From positions 1 to 64,000 of the forward strand of contig NZ_NPKH01000020.1 in assembly GCF_002284535.1 (NCBI RefSeq): DNA of 64,000 nucleotides, in the 5' to 3' direction. The stretch is from Mesorhizobium wenxiniae (GTDB taxonomy: Bacteria; Pseudomonadota; Alphaproteobacteria; Rhizobiales; Rhizobiaceae). Below the pieces are notes generated by a model. The model saw only the letters and a program-made list of their open reading frames with translations. It had not been told where the DNA came from and ran no database searches. The position numbers and the translations under genes are program-made. Of the stretch, positions 9,602 to 18,995 are shown one piece after another; the first letter of the stretch is position 1, and each line of letters begins with the position of its first letter.

Positions 9602-11035
9602 CTACCAGCCTCCGGCGACCAGGAACACGGCGCCGATGAGCACGACGATCTGGCTGCGCCAGTCGCGGATGATGAAGACGACCGGATCGTCATGCATCTC
9701 GTCGCGGCGGGCGAGAATCCAGACGCGGATGGTCAGGTACAGGACGATCGGCGCCAGGGGCCAGACCAGCCACGGGTGAGGATAGAGTTCGCGCACCGCA
9801 ACACTGTCCATATAGAGTGCCAGCACCAGCGCCGAGGAAAAGGCCGAGGCCATGCCCGCCTGGGCGACGATCTCCTGGTCTTCGGTGCGGTAGCCGCGGC
9901 CGGCAATGCGTTCGCCGGCCGGAATCGCGGTCGTGCGCAGCTCGACAAAACGCTTCACCAGCGCCAGCGACAGGAAAAAGAAGATCGAGAAGGCCAGCAG
10001 CCAGAACGAGACGTCGACGCCGGTCGCCGCGGCGCCCGCCAGAACGCGGATCGTGTAGAGTCCGGCCAACGTCAGCACGTCGATCAGGAGCATGCGCTTG
10101 AACGACAGCGAATAGGCGGTGGTCATGACTATGTAGCCGCCGAGCACGCCGAGGAATTCGATAGGCAGCAGAAGCCCTGCACCAACGCCCATTGCAAGCA
10201 GCACCATCATCGAACCGAGGCCGAACGGGATCGACAGCGCGCCGCTGGCGAATGGCCGGTTGCGCTTGGTCAGGTGTTTGCGATCGAGCGCGAGATCAAA
10301 GAAATCGTTGAGGATGTAGATGGCGGAAGCGACTGCGCTGAACGATACGAAGGCCAGCAGGCATTCCCAGACCATGTCGGCGTTGAAGTATTCGTGCGAC
10401 AGTACCATCGGCACCGCGATCAGCGAGTTCTTCAGCCACTGATGAACGCGCAGCATCTTGACGATGGTTCTGAACGTCGGCTTCGGCGCCGGCATCATTT
10501 CGGCACCGTGGGCGGCCTGCCATCGCGCAGCATGGCGGTCGGGCGCGACGACGATTGCAGCGCGCGCGGCGTCGAATACCCTAAGGTCGTGCCGGCTATT
10601 GCCGGCATAGTCGAAGCCGCCATCGCCATAGGCGGCGACAAGCGAGGCGCGCTTTCTGCCTGAGGTCATGTTGTGGGGGCCGTCGGTCGCCAGGACGCGA
10701 TCGAATATCCCGAGATGTACGGCGATCGCCTCGGCCAATTTGCGCGGCGTACCGGTCGCCAGCACGATCTGGCGGCCCTCGCCATGTTCAATGCGAAGGC
10801 GCTGAAGCAGCGCCTCGCGGTAAGGCAGCGACGCAGGATCGATGTCGATGCGTTGAGCGATGGCCTGCTTCAACCGCGCCGGCCCGCCGGCGAGCCAGAA
10901 CGGCACGAGGAAAAGATAGAGCGGATTCTTCTTGAGAAGGATGAACAGCCCTTCCCACAACAGGTCCGTCGCGATCAGCGTGCCGTCGAGATCGACGGCA
11001 AGCGGAATTGCGTTCCTGTCCGACCGCGCGTCCAT
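9602..11035 (-). CDS. HAD phosphatase - UbiA prenyltransferase fusion (phosphoribosyl-polyprenol phosphate synthase type)
   Basis: The 477-residue protein joins two activities. Residues 1-185 form a HAD hydrolase (DLDGT at 15-19, VLATGTP near 91-97, a later GNSRHD acid motif). Residues 190-477 form a UbiA membrane domain with NDFFDLALDRKHLTKRNRPF at 243-262. That motif has the shape seen in 5-phosphoribosyl-1-pyrophosphate:decaprenyl-phosphate transferases (Rv3806c, Azorhizobium NoeC). The product would be polyprenyl-phosphate-phosphoribose, dephosphorylated by the HAD part. In mycobacteria these two steps are on separate proteins. It is the first gene of the operon and lies downstream of an R2 repeat. 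Confidence 0.88.
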   Translation of the reverse strand: MDARSDRNAIPLAVDLDGTLIATDLLWEGLFILLKKNPLYLFLVPFWLAGGPARLKQAIAQRIDIDPASLPYREALLQRLRIEHGEGRQIVLATGTPRKLAEAIAVHLGIFDRVLATDGPHNMTSGRKRASLVAAYGDGGFDYAGNSRHDLRVFDAARAAIVVAPDRHAARWQAAHGAEMMPAPKPTFRTIVKMLRVHQWLKNSLIAVPMVLSHEYFNADMVWECLLAFVSFSAVASAIYILNDFFDLALDRKHLTKRNRPFASGALSIPFGLGSMMVLLAMGVGAGLLLPIEFLGVLGGYIVMTTAYSLSFKRMLLIDVLTLAGLYTIRVLAGAAATGVDVSFWLLAFSIFFFLSLALVKRFVELRTTAIPAGERIAGRGYRTEDQEIVAQAGMASAFSSALVLALYMDSVAVRELYPHPWLVWPLAPIVLYLTIRVWILARRDEMHDDPVVFIIRDWRSQIVVLIGAVFLVAGGW

Positions 11036-11060
11036 TTTCCGTTGCCCTGCCTAAAAGCCC

Positions 11061-11097
11061 ATGATCCCGAAAACCGATTTCTCGGAAAGGATCATGC
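11061..11097. repeat. Mosaic palindromic intergenic repeat (type R2)
   Basis: An inverted repeat with arms ATGATCC and GGATCAT surrounds a CCGAAAACCGATTTCTCGG core. Similar elements lie at about 20350-20388, 36458-36490, 41852-41890, 44147-44190 and 47905-47973. It lies in the leader of the UbiA operon. Confidence 0.75.
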
Positions 11098-11245
11098 ACC
11101 ATTCCAAAATCCGCGCCGTGCTTCGGCGTCTTCGGCCCGTTATAACGGGGAACAGCGCAGCGAATGTTAAAACGCCCAGCCTGGCCTTGCTTGCGTGACG
11201 GTATTTCGCCCTTCATCGTTAAGTTTCGCTGCCCCGAAACCATAA

Positions 11246-11268
11246 AAGGCCGGGCATTGCCCGGCCTT
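11246..11268 (-). terminator. Rho-independent terminator of the 87-residue protein gene
   Basis: A perfect 10-bp stem (AAGGCCGGGC with GCCCGGCCTT) and a three-base loop lie 30 bp after the stop codon of the upstream minus-strand gene. On that strand the stem is followed by a short T-rich stretch. Confidence 0.75.
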
Positions 11269-11297
11269 CGAAAAATCGTCAACGTTTTTTGACGCGG

Positions 11298-11561
11298 CTA
11301 CTTGATACGGGCGACGCCGCCCGAGATTTCGATCGTTTCCGAACCGGTCAGCGCCTCGAGGTCGCCATTCGGCATGGTAACGAAACAGCCGGTCGGGCAG
11401 AATTCCGCGGTTTCGCCGGCGGCCAGCGCCAGCTCCGTCTTGCCACCGCCTTCGGTCACGACGAGTGTGCGGGTCTCGGCGTCCTTGTTGGTCGCGCTGG
11501 CGCCGAAGGCTGAACCGCCCACGGCAAGAAAAGCGATGGCGGCGACGAGAGACTTCCACAT
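11298..11561 (-). CDS. Small exported protein of unknown function
   Basis: The 87-residue product begins with a signal peptide (MWKSLVAAIAFLAVGGSAFG, cleavage near residue 20-22). The mature part is acidic and Thr/Glu-rich, with a CPTGC motif near residue 55, suggesting a disulfide. I do not recognise a family. The ATG at 11561 is chosen because it puts the signal peptide first; a longer reading adds 21 codons without sense. It is monocistronic, with its own hairpin terminator just downstream. A periplasmic location is well supported, a function is not. Confidence 0.7.
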   Translation of the reverse strand: MWKSLVAAIAFLAVGGSAFGASATNKDAETRTLVVTEGGGKTELALAAGETAEFCPTGCFVTMPNGDLEALTGSETIEISGGVARIK

Positions 11562-11730
11562 TTGCAATATCGGTGTTTCCACCGCCTCTGTTTGCATTTC
11601 GCAAGGCATTCTCGCCCTTTGCATGTGAGCTTATATGAGATGCAAGCTGAACGGCAACTGAATGCCGCATTCATGCCGCAATTGCTTTCGCTGTGTCGAA
11701 AGCCGGTGATACCTGGATATCAATATTACC

Positions 11731-14220
11731 CTAATCGGGATCCGGCTTGCGGGTCTTGCGCCCGGATCTGGCCAGGCGTTTCGTCTCGGCCGCGGCTTCG
11801 GCCGCCGCGCGCTCCTTCTCGGCGAATTCAGCCTCGATCTGGTCATCGTCGATCGGCCATGCGTCATGCTTTTTGGTCTCGACGACGGCGCGCGGCGCCG
11901 ACGGAATTTCGATATGCTGATCCGCGAACTCATCGAGGACGGCAAACCGGATGTCGTTCTGTACGATGTTGCCATTCATGACGTCGGCCAGGAACACACG
12001 GATTTCGAATTCGAGAGCGGCCGGCCCGAAATTGGTGAACAGCACGAAGGGTTCGGGATTCTTCAGCACCAGCGGATGGCCGCGCGCAATCTCCAAAAGG
12101 ACAGCATGGACCTGCTTGACGTCGCTGCCGTAGGCGACGCCGACCTTGATGTCGATGCGACCGAGCTTGTTGCGGTGCGTCCAGTTGCCGACGGCATTGT
12201 TGATCAGGTTTGAATTGGGCAGGATCACCGACTGCCGCTGGAACGTCTCGATCTCGGTAGCGCGCACACTGATCTTCTTGACCGTGCCGCTGATGTCACC
12301 GGCGACGATCCAGTCGCCGACCTTGAACGGCCGCTCGGCCAAAAGGATCAGACCGGAGACGAAGTTGGAGACGACGTTCTGCAGGCCAAAGCCGATACCG
12401 AGGGACAAGGCGCCGGCGACAAGCGCCAGATTGGAGAGATCGATGCCCGCCGCCGAGACGCCGACGAGTGCTGCGAGCGCCACGCCGGCATAGCCCACCG
12501 CCAGCCGGATTGAGTTTCGCACGCCGGTGTCGACCTTGCCGCGCGCCATCACCGAGCCGTCGAGCCAGCCCTGGAACCAGCGCGTCAGGAAATAGCCGAT
12601 AATGAAGACAATGATGCCGGTCAGAATGCCGGTCACCGAGATCGTCACCGAGCCGATGGTGAGGCCCGTCGCCAGCTTATAGCCCCAGGCCTGGATGTCG
12701 CCGGGCTGGAAGCCCCACGTCAACAGGATCAGCGGCAGGAAAACCAGCACGATCATCAGGTTGATGGCGACGCTGACGACCAGGCCGAGCTGGTCGAGCG
12801 CGGACTCCTCATAGCTGGAATTGGTCGATAGCCAGCGCCCGATCGACGTGTTGGCAAAGCCACCTTCCTCGCTGATCGCCCGCGCCGACAGGAAGCCGAT
12901 ATAGGCGGTGACCAGAATGGTTCCGGTGACCACGACTTGCAGCGAGACGAAGATTGCGAGGCCGATATAGCCGAGCAGCGCCGTGGCGATGGTGAAAACG
13001 CCGAGCGCGACAGCCGTGTAGCGCAGCCACGCCGGCCAGGGGCGCCAGCTTCCGTCGGGTGCCTTGAACGGTTTCAGCAGCCCCATCAGGATCAGGATGA
13101 CGCCGACGATGATGGTGGCGACAAAACTTCTGGCGATGGTCAGCGACAGCGGCGAGCCCATCTTGTCGTTGACGACCGACAGGAAATTGTTGACGCCGAT
13201 CACCACCGCCATGGCGGTCGTCAGCCGCACCAGCCAGCGTGCCGGACCCGTTTCAACGGGTATGAGCCGCCAGTTCGGCAGCCGCGGCTCCAGCGCCGCA
13301 TTGGTCAGCCGGTTGACGCAGAACACCACCGCGATGACGGCGACCAGCGCATTCAGGAAAACGCCAATGTCGCCGCGCAACACGTTGTAGTAGTTGAAAA
13401 AGAACACGGTCGAGACGAGAAAGACGCCGACCGCCAGCGTCGGCAGCAATGTCGACCAGAACGCCACCGACAGCCGGCTGAGATAGGACGGATCCTCGAC
13501 GGAAGGGTCTGCTTCGAAGACACGTCCGAACAGACGCCGCCCACCGACAAAAAGCACCGCCGCCAGGGAGAGCGCCGTCAAGGTCGCGGCCAGCACGGCC
13601 TGGAACTTGAACTTGAAGGCGAAGGTCAGCCAGGACGACACCGCCTTGTAGAAGCCGGTAAATTCACCGTTGGCATCGGAAATAACCTCAGGGCTCAGAG
13701 CGTCGGACAGCACGTAGCGCTTAGTGAGCAGATTGCGAAACAGCTCGCTGCGCATATTGGCGATCTTGTCGATGAGGCCGCTGATGCGGATCGACAGGTT
13801 TTGCGCCGTGGCGATGACAGCATTGATCTCGGCCTTTTGGGACGCCAGCGCCTGGCGTTCGCTGGTCACGATGTCGGGTTCGGGCGGCTGGCCCGCGGCC
13901 GGCGGCACCCCGAGCTGATCGAGCCTTGCGTTGATCTCCGAAAGTCGCGGGCGGAAGGCAAGCGCGCTGTTCAGCGCACCTCGCGACATTTCCTCGAGCT
14001 GCAGGCGGATATCGACAAGGCTGGCGTCGTCGGCACCGTCCTCCTGGATTTTCTTTTCGAGATTGTCGGTCCTCGTCGTCAGATCCTGCAGGATTTTCTG
14101 CTGGTCGGCGACCACCCCGGACGCAGCATGGTCAAGTCCCTGCGCCGCCGCATCAAGCGAAAGCGGCGCCGAGGCAACGATCGCCAGGACCAGAACGAAG
14201 CGGAGCAGTCGGAAAAGCAT
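11731..14220 (-). CDS. Large mechanosensitive channel of the MscS/MscK type with DUF3772-like N-terminal region
   Basis: The 829-residue protein has a signal peptide, a coiled-coil-rich periplasmic region (about 30-200), many membrane helices and an MscS core near 560-780. The core shows a Gly/Ala-rich pore helix (GALSLGIGFGLQNVVSNF) followed by the beta domain (RPFKVGDWIVAGDISGTV). MscS-family channels release solutes on hypo-osmotic shock; the long N-terminal part is typical of MscK/YjeP-like members. The C-terminus is charged and Lys/Arg-rich. A GTG six codons upstream (14238) is an alternative start; neither has a clear ribosome site. It is divergent from soxB. Confidence 0.9.
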   Translation of the reverse strand: MLFRLLRFVLVLAIVASAPLSLDAAAQGLDHAASGVVADQQKILQDLTTRTDNLEKKIQEDGADDASLVDIRLQLEEMSRGALNSALAFRPRLSEINARLDQLGVPPAAGQPPEPDIVTSERQALASQKAEINAVIATAQNLSIRISGLIDKIANMRSELFRNLLTKRYVLSDALSPEVISDANGEFTGFYKAVSSWLTFAFKFKFQAVLAATLTALSLAAVLFVGGRRLFGRVFEADPSVEDPSYLSRLSVAFWSTLLPTLAVGVFLVSTVFFFNYYNVLRGDIGVFLNALVAVIAVVFCVNRLTNAALEPRLPNWRLIPVETGPARWLVRLTTAMAVVIGVNNFLSVVNDKMGSPLSLTIARSFVATIIVGVILILMGLLKPFKAPDGSWRPWPAWLRYTAVALGVFTIATALLGYIGLAIFVSLQVVVTGTILVTAYIGFLSARAISEEGGFANTSIGRWLSTNSSYEESALDQLGLVVSVAINLMIVLVFLPLILLTWGFQPGDIQAWGYKLATGLTIGSVTISVTGILTGIIVFIIGYFLTRWFQGWLDGSVMARGKVDTGVRNSIRLAVGYAGVALAALVGVSAAGIDLSNLALVAGALSLGIGFGLQNVVSNFVSGLILLAERPFKVGDWIVAGDISGTVKKISVRATEIETFQRQSVILPNSNLINNAVGNWTHRNKLGRIDIKVGVAYGSDVKQVHAVLLEIARGHPLVLKNPEPFVLFTNFGPAALEFEIRVFLADVMNGNIVQNDIRFAVLDEFADQHIEIPSAPRAVVETKKHDAWPIDDDQIEAEFAEKERAAAEAAAETKRLARSGRKTRKPDPD

Positions 14221-14437
14221 GATCGTTTGGCGACTCACAGGCGGTAAGGCGTTCTAAAGCTCGTCCTTGATAAAGACGCTCATACCGGGGAGCAAGCCGT
14301 CCGCTCTGTCCGGCGGTCTCGGCGTCGGCCAGTCGAAAAGCGATGGCGCAATATTGGCTTTGCGGCAGCGGCCTGCTCTATAGTGTGCCCCATCGCCCAA
14401 AACGGATGACAAAAAGCCAGAACGGATAACAAAAAGA

Positions 14438-15697
14438 ATGGCGGAATATTCGGTCTTTTCGCTTCTCAAAAACGCGCTGACCGGCAACAAGGACTGGAAG
14501 CCGGCCTGGCGCAAACCGGACCCTAAGGCGTCCTATGACGTGATTGTCATCGGCGGCGGCGGCCATGGCCTGTCGACTGCCTATTATCTCGCCAAGGAGC
14601 ACGGCATCACCAATGTCGCCGTGCTGGAGAAGGGCTGGCTCGGATCCGGCAATGTCGGCCGCAACACGACGGCCGTGCGGTCCAACTATCTGCTGCCGGC
14701 CAACACGCGCTTCTACGAACATTCGATGAAGCTGTGGGAGAACCTCTCGCACGACCTCAACTACAACGTCATGTTCTCGCAGCGCGGCTGCCTCAACCTC
14801 GCGCATACACCCGCCCAGCTCGACGATTTTGCCCGCCGCGGCAACGCCATGCGCCATCTCGGCGTCGACGCCGAACTGATGACCACGGCCGAGATCGCAC
14901 GCCTGGTGCCGGCGCTGGACGTCTCCGCCACGGCGCGCTTCCCAATCGTCGGCGGCCTGATGCAGCGGCGCGCCGGCACCGCCCGCCACGATGCCGTCGC
15001 CTGGGGCTATGCGCGCGGCGCCGACCGTCGCGGCGTCGACATCATCGAGAATTGCGAGGTCACCGGCTTCCTGCGCGACGGCGACCGCATATCAGGCGTC
15101 TCGACGTCGCGCGGAGAGATCCGCGCCAAGAAAGTGGCGGTCGCGGTGGCCGGCAGCACCGGGCAAGTCATGCGGCTCGCCGGCATCGATACCATGCCGA
15201 TCGAGAGCCATGTGCTGCAGGCCTTCGTGACGGAATCGCTGAAGCCGTTCATCAACACGGTTCTGACTTTCGGCATGGGCCATTTCTACATGTCGCAGTC
15301 GGACAAGGGCGGGCTTGTCTATGGCGGCGACCTCGACGGCTATAACAGCTACGCCCAGCGCGGCAGTTTGCCTGTCGTCGACGAGGTGATGAGCGAGATG
15401 CTGGCACTGTTTCCGGGTCTCGCCCGCGTCCGCATGCTGCGCTCATGGGGCGGCGTCTGCGACATGTCGATGGATGGTTCGCCGATCATCACCACCGGTC
15501 CGCTGCCGGGCATGTATCTCAACTGCGGCTGGTGCTACGGCGGTTTCAAGGCGACGCCGGCCTCCGGCTGGTGCTTTGCCTGGACCATCGCCAAGGACGA
15601 GCCGCACGACTTTAACGCCCCCTTCACGCTCGACCGTTTCCATCGCGGCCTTGTGATCGACGACAAGGGCCAGGGCGCAACGCCTAGGCTGCATTAG
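14438..15697 (+). CDS. soxB: Sarcosine oxidase beta subunit
   Basis: The 419-residue protein is the FAD/FMN subunit of heterotetrameric sarcosine oxidase, which converts sarcosine, tetrahydrofolate and O2 to glycine, methylene-folate and H2O2. It has a DAO fold with VIGGGGHGLSTAYYLA around 37-52, a Gly-rich segment GSGNVGRNTTAVRSNY, and the C-terminal GWCYGGFKATP flavin contact. Its length is normal for SoxB. It opens the soxBDAG operon, 11 bp before soxD. The start codon has only a weak A-rich upstream sequence as ribosome site. Confidence 0.96.
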   Translation: MAEYSVFSLLKNALTGNKDWKPAWRKPDPKASYDVIVIGGGGHGLSTAYYLAKEHGITNVAVLEKGWLGSGNVGRNTTAVRSNYLLPANTRFYEHSMKLWENLSHDLNYNVMFSQRGCLNLAHTPAQLDDFARRGNAMRHLGVDAELMTTAEIARLVPALDVSATARFPIVGGLMQRRAGTARHDAVAWGYARGADRRGVDIIENCEVTGFLRDGDRISGVSTSRGEIRAKKVAVAVAGSTGQVMRLAGIDTMPIESHVLQAFVTESLKPFINTVLTFGMGHFYMSQSDKGGLVYGGDLDGYNSYAQRGSLPVVDEVMSEMLALFPGLARVRMLRSWGGVCDMSMDGSPIITTGPLPGMYLNCGWCYGGFKATPASGWCFAWTIAKDEPHDFNAPFTLDRFHRGLVIDDKGQGATPRLH

Positions 15698-15708
15698 GTA
15701 GGACATCG

Positions 15709-16005
15709 ATGCTCATCACCTGCCCCTATTGCGGCCCGCGCGACGTCATCGAGTTCACCTATCAGGGCGATGGCAACCGCGAGCGCCCTCAGCCTGCCTC
15801 CCAAAACCTCGATGCCTGGAACGCCTATGTCTACAACAGGTTGAACCCGGCGGGCGACCACAACGAGATCTGGCAGCATTCCGGCGGCTGCCGCGCCCAC
15901 CTCAGGGTCGTGCGCAACACGCTGACACACGAGGTCTCCAGCGTCGCCTTCGCGCGCGGCGACCACAAATCCGCCGCGCGCCACAAGGCGGAGGGCAAGC
16001 CATGA
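15709..16005 (+). CDS. soxD: Sarcosine oxidase delta subunit
   Basis: The 98-residue protein is the small zinc-binding subunit. CPYCGPRD at 5-12 supplies two Cys ligands, and HSGGCRAHLRV in the middle supplies the further His/Cys ligands. SoxD is structural and stabilises the tetramer with SoxA, SoxB and SoxG. Its stop codon overlaps the soxA ATG (ATGA), so the two are translationally coupled. Confidence 0.96.
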   Translation: MLITCPYCGPRDVIEFTYQGDGNRERPQPASQNLDAWNAYVYNRLNPAGDHNEIWQHSGGCRAHLRVVRNTLTHEVSSVAFARGDHKSAARHKAEGKP

Positions 16006-18995
16006 GCCCGCGCCGCACCGATGCCGGCGGCCGGATCGACCGGCTGCGAACCATCCGGTTCACCTTCGACGGCGCGCCCTACATCGGTCATGCCGGCGAC
16101 ACGCTTGCCTCGGCGCTGCTGGCCAACGGTGTCACCCTGTTCGGGCGCTCGTTCAAATATCACCGCCCGCGCGGCGTGCTGACATCAGGCGTCGAAGAGC
16201 CAAACGCCCTGGTGACGGTGCTGCGGGGCGAGGTTCGCGAGCCCAACATTGCCGCGACCATGGTCGAGATCTATGACGGGCTGACCGCCGTCAGCCAGAA
16301 CCGCTTTCCATCGCTGTCCTGGGATCTCAGCGCCGCCAACCAGCTCGGCGGCAAGCTTCTGTCTGCCGGCTTCTATTATAAGACCTTCATGGGACCTGCG
16401 ATCGGCCCGCTGAAAGGCACGCGTTTCTGGATGTTCTGCGAGCATTTCATCCGCCGCGCCGCCGGTCTCGGCCGTGCTGGGATCGCTGCCGACACGGCGC
16501 GCTATGAGCGCATGAACGCTTTCTGCGATGTGCTGGTGGTCGGCTCCGGTCCGGCCGGGCTGATGGCTGCCAGGGCCGCCGCCGATCAGGGCGCGCGTGT
16601 CATCCTCAGCGAGCTCGAACCGCATTTCGGCGGCTCGGCCAACTGGTCGGGCGAGACGATCGACGGCATGCCGGCCGCCGACTGGGCAGCGCGAGCCGCC
16701 GGCCAGCTCGAAGGCTATGACAATGTCCGCCTGCTGCCGCGCACCACGGTCTGGGGCTACTACGATGGCAACACGCTCGCCGCGCTCGAACGGGTCACCG
16801 ATCATAAGGAGAGGCCCGGCAAGGGCGAACCGCGCCATCGCTACTGGACCATCCGCGCCAAATCGGTGGTGCTGGCCACCGGCTCCTTCGAGCGGCCGCT
16901 GGTGTTTCCGGGTAACGACCGGCCGGGTGTGATGCTGGCGCATGCCGCCGAGCGCTACGCCAACGAGTACGGCGTGCTGCCGGGCAACAGGATCGCGCTC
17001 TTCACCAACAATGACAGCGCCTATCGCTGCGCGCTTGCGCTGAAGAAGGCCGGTGCGGCGATCGTCGCCATCGTCGACGTGCGGCCGGAGCTTTCGAGCG
17101 AGATACGCGAGCTCGCCGACGAAGTGGAGGCCAAGAACCTTTCCGCTCACGCCGTGGTCGCCACCGAAGGCGGCAAAGCGTTGGCCGGTATCAAGGTGCA
17201 GCGCTTCGACATGGTCAACGGCGCGCTTGCCGGCGATCGGCGCAGCATTCAAGCCGACTGCCTGCTGATGTCGGGAGGCTGGTCGCCGACCATCCATCTG
17301 GCCAGCCAGGACGGCGCCAAGGCGGAATGGAATGCCGCCAGACAAGCCTTCCTACCACCGAACGCGACGCAGCGATGGATTGGCGCCGGCGCCTTCACCG
17401 GCAGCTTTTCCACCGCCGAGGCAATCGCCGAAGGCCGCGCCGCCGGCCTTTCCGCGGCGGGTGGAACGGGCACGCCAGCGGCCTTGCCGGTCGTCGAAGC
17501 CGCACCCGGCGATCCCGATCCGGCGCCGGTGTTCGAAATCAAGGCTGATGGAAAAAGCTTCGTCGATTTCCAGCACGATGTGACCGCGGAGGATGTGCGG
17601 CTGGCGCATCGCGAGGGCTTCATCTCGGTCGAGCACCTGAAGCGCTACACCACGCTCGGCATGGCGACCGACCAGGGCAAGAGCTCCAACATACCGGGCC
17701 ACGCCATCATGGCCGAAGCATTGGGCAAGCCGATCCCCGAAGTCGGCACGACACGTTTTCGCCCACCCTTTTCGGCGGTGTCGATCGGCTCGCTCGCCGC
17801 GGAACGGTTCGGTGATCTGAGGCCCGAGCGGCTGACGCCGATGCATGACTGGCACGTCGCCAACGGCGCAACCATGTATTCGGCCGGCCTCTGGTATCGC
17901 CCGATGATCTACGGCCACGCCGGCGAAACGATCGAGCAGGCCTATGTACGCGAAGCTAAGGCGACGCGCGAGAGCGCCGGCATCGTCGACGTCTCGACGC
18001 TGGGCAAGATCGCCGTGCAGGGTCCGGACGCGGCGGAATTCCTCGACCGGGTCTACACCAACATGTTCTCGACGCTGGCCGTCGGCAAGGCCCGCTACGG
18101 GCTGATGCTGCGCGAGGACGGCCTCGCCTTCGACGACGGCACGACATGGCGGCTCGGCGAACAGGACTTCTTGATGACCACCACCACCGCCAATGCCGGC
18201 AAGGTGATGCAGCACCTGGAATATTTCCTCGACGTCATCTGGCCGGAGCTGAAGGTCCACGTCACCTCGGTGACCGACCAATGGGCGGGTGCGGCGATCG
18301 GCGGGCCAAAGGCGCGAGCCATTCTTGCTGCTTGCGTCACCGGCACTGCCGTCGACAACGCCGCACTGCCCTTCATGGGCATCGTGCATGGCAAGATATC
18401 AGGCGTGTCGGTGATGATCTGCCGGCTTTCCTTCTCCGGCGAAATGGCCTTCGAAGTTTACTCCGGCGCAGGCTACGGCACCCATGTCTGGGAAGCGTTG
18501 ATCGAAGCCGGCAAGCCGTTCGGACTGGTGACTTACGGGCTTGAGGCGCTGGGCACGATGCGCATCGAGAAAGGCCACGTCACCGGCGCCGAGATCGACG
18601 GCCGCACCACGGCGCGCGACCTGCATCTCGACTGGATGCTGTCCAAGAAGAAGCCCTTCATCGGCTCGGCGATGATGGATCGCGAGGGCCTGATCGCACC
18701 CGGCCGTTTGGAACTCGTCGGGCTGATTTCGCTCTACAACCAGCCGCTCAACGGCGGCGCGCATATCGTCGAGGCGCTTGACGAAGCCAATCCGCACGAT
18801 TCCATCGGCCACATCACCGCTTGCTGCTATTCGCCGGCCCTCGGCAAGTACATCGCGCTCGCTTTGGTCAAGGACGGCAAGGCACGGCGCGGCACGCGCG
18901 CCCATATCTCCGATCCCCTGCGCAACCGGTTCGGCCCGGTCGAGATCGTCTCCAACCACTTCTTTGATCCGGACGGGAGCCGCATGCATGGTTGA
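16002..18995 (+). CDS. soxA: Sarcosine oxidase alpha subunit
   Basis: The 997-residue protein has an N-terminal ferredoxin-like (Fer2_4) domain (AGDTLASALLANGV), an NAD/FAD-binding pyridine-nucleotide-oxidoreductase domain with VLVVGSGPAGLMAARAAADQ near residue 180, and a C-terminal GcvT domain from about 610 that binds tetrahydrofolate. It receives the methylene group produced at the SoxB flavin through an internal channel. The size is that expected for SoxA. The ATG at 16002 overlaps the soxD stop; a longer frame upstream is only the soxD region in another frame. Confidence 0.96.
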   Translation: MSPRRTDAGGRIDRLRTIRFTFDGAPYIGHAGDTLASALLANGVTLFGRSFKYHRPRGVLTSGVEEPNALVTVLRGEVREPNIAATMVEIYDGLTAVSQNRFPSLSWDLSAANQLGGKLLSAGFYYKTFMGPAIGPLKGTRFWMFCEHFIRRAAGLGRAGIAADTARYERMNAFCDVLVVGSGPAGLMAARAAADQGARVILSELEPHFGGSANWSGETIDGMPAADWAARAAGQLEGYDNVRLLPRTTVWGYYDGNTLAALERVTDHKERPGKGEPRHRYWTIRAKSVVLATGSFERPLVFPGNDRPGVMLAHAAERYANEYGVLPGNRIALFTNNDSAYRCALALKKAGAAIVAIVDVRPELSSEIRELADEVEAKNLSAHAVVATEGGKALAGIKVQRFDMVNGALAGDRRSIQADCLLMSGGWSPTIHLASQDGAKAEWNAARQAFLPPNATQRWIGAGAFTGSFSTAEAIAEGRAAGLSAAGGTGTPAALPVVEAAPGDPDPAPVFEIKADGKSFVDFQHDVTAEDVRLAHREGFISVEHLKRYTTLGMATDQGKSSNIPGHAIMAEALGKPIPEVGTTRFRPPFSAVSIGSLAAERFGDLRPERLTPMHDWHVANGATMYSAGLWYRPMIYGHAGETIEQAYVREAKATRESAGIVDVSTLGKIAVQGPDAAEFLDRVYTNMFSTLAVGKARYGLMLREDGLAFDDGTTWRLGEQDFLMTTTTANAGKVMQHLEYFLDVIWPELKVHVTSVTDQWAGAAIGGPKARAILAACVTGTAVDNAALPFMGIVHGKISGVSVMICRLSFSGEMAFEVYSGAGYGTHVWEALIEAGKPFGLVTYGLEALGTMRIEKGHVTGAEIDGRTTARDLHLDWMLSKKKPFIGSAMMDREGLIAPGRLELVGLISLYNQPLNGGAHIVEALDEANPHDSIGHITACCYSPALGKYIALALVKDGKARRGTRAHISDPLRNRFGPVEIVSNHFFDPDGSRMHG

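Noticed and set aside
12937-14247. 436-codon frame antisense to the MscS gene
   Set aside because: Charged, repetitive composition from the reverse complement of membrane helices; no start context.
14254-14514. 86-codon minus-strand frame across the soxB start
   Set aside because: It overlaps the soxB promoter and first codons and lacks a ribosome site.
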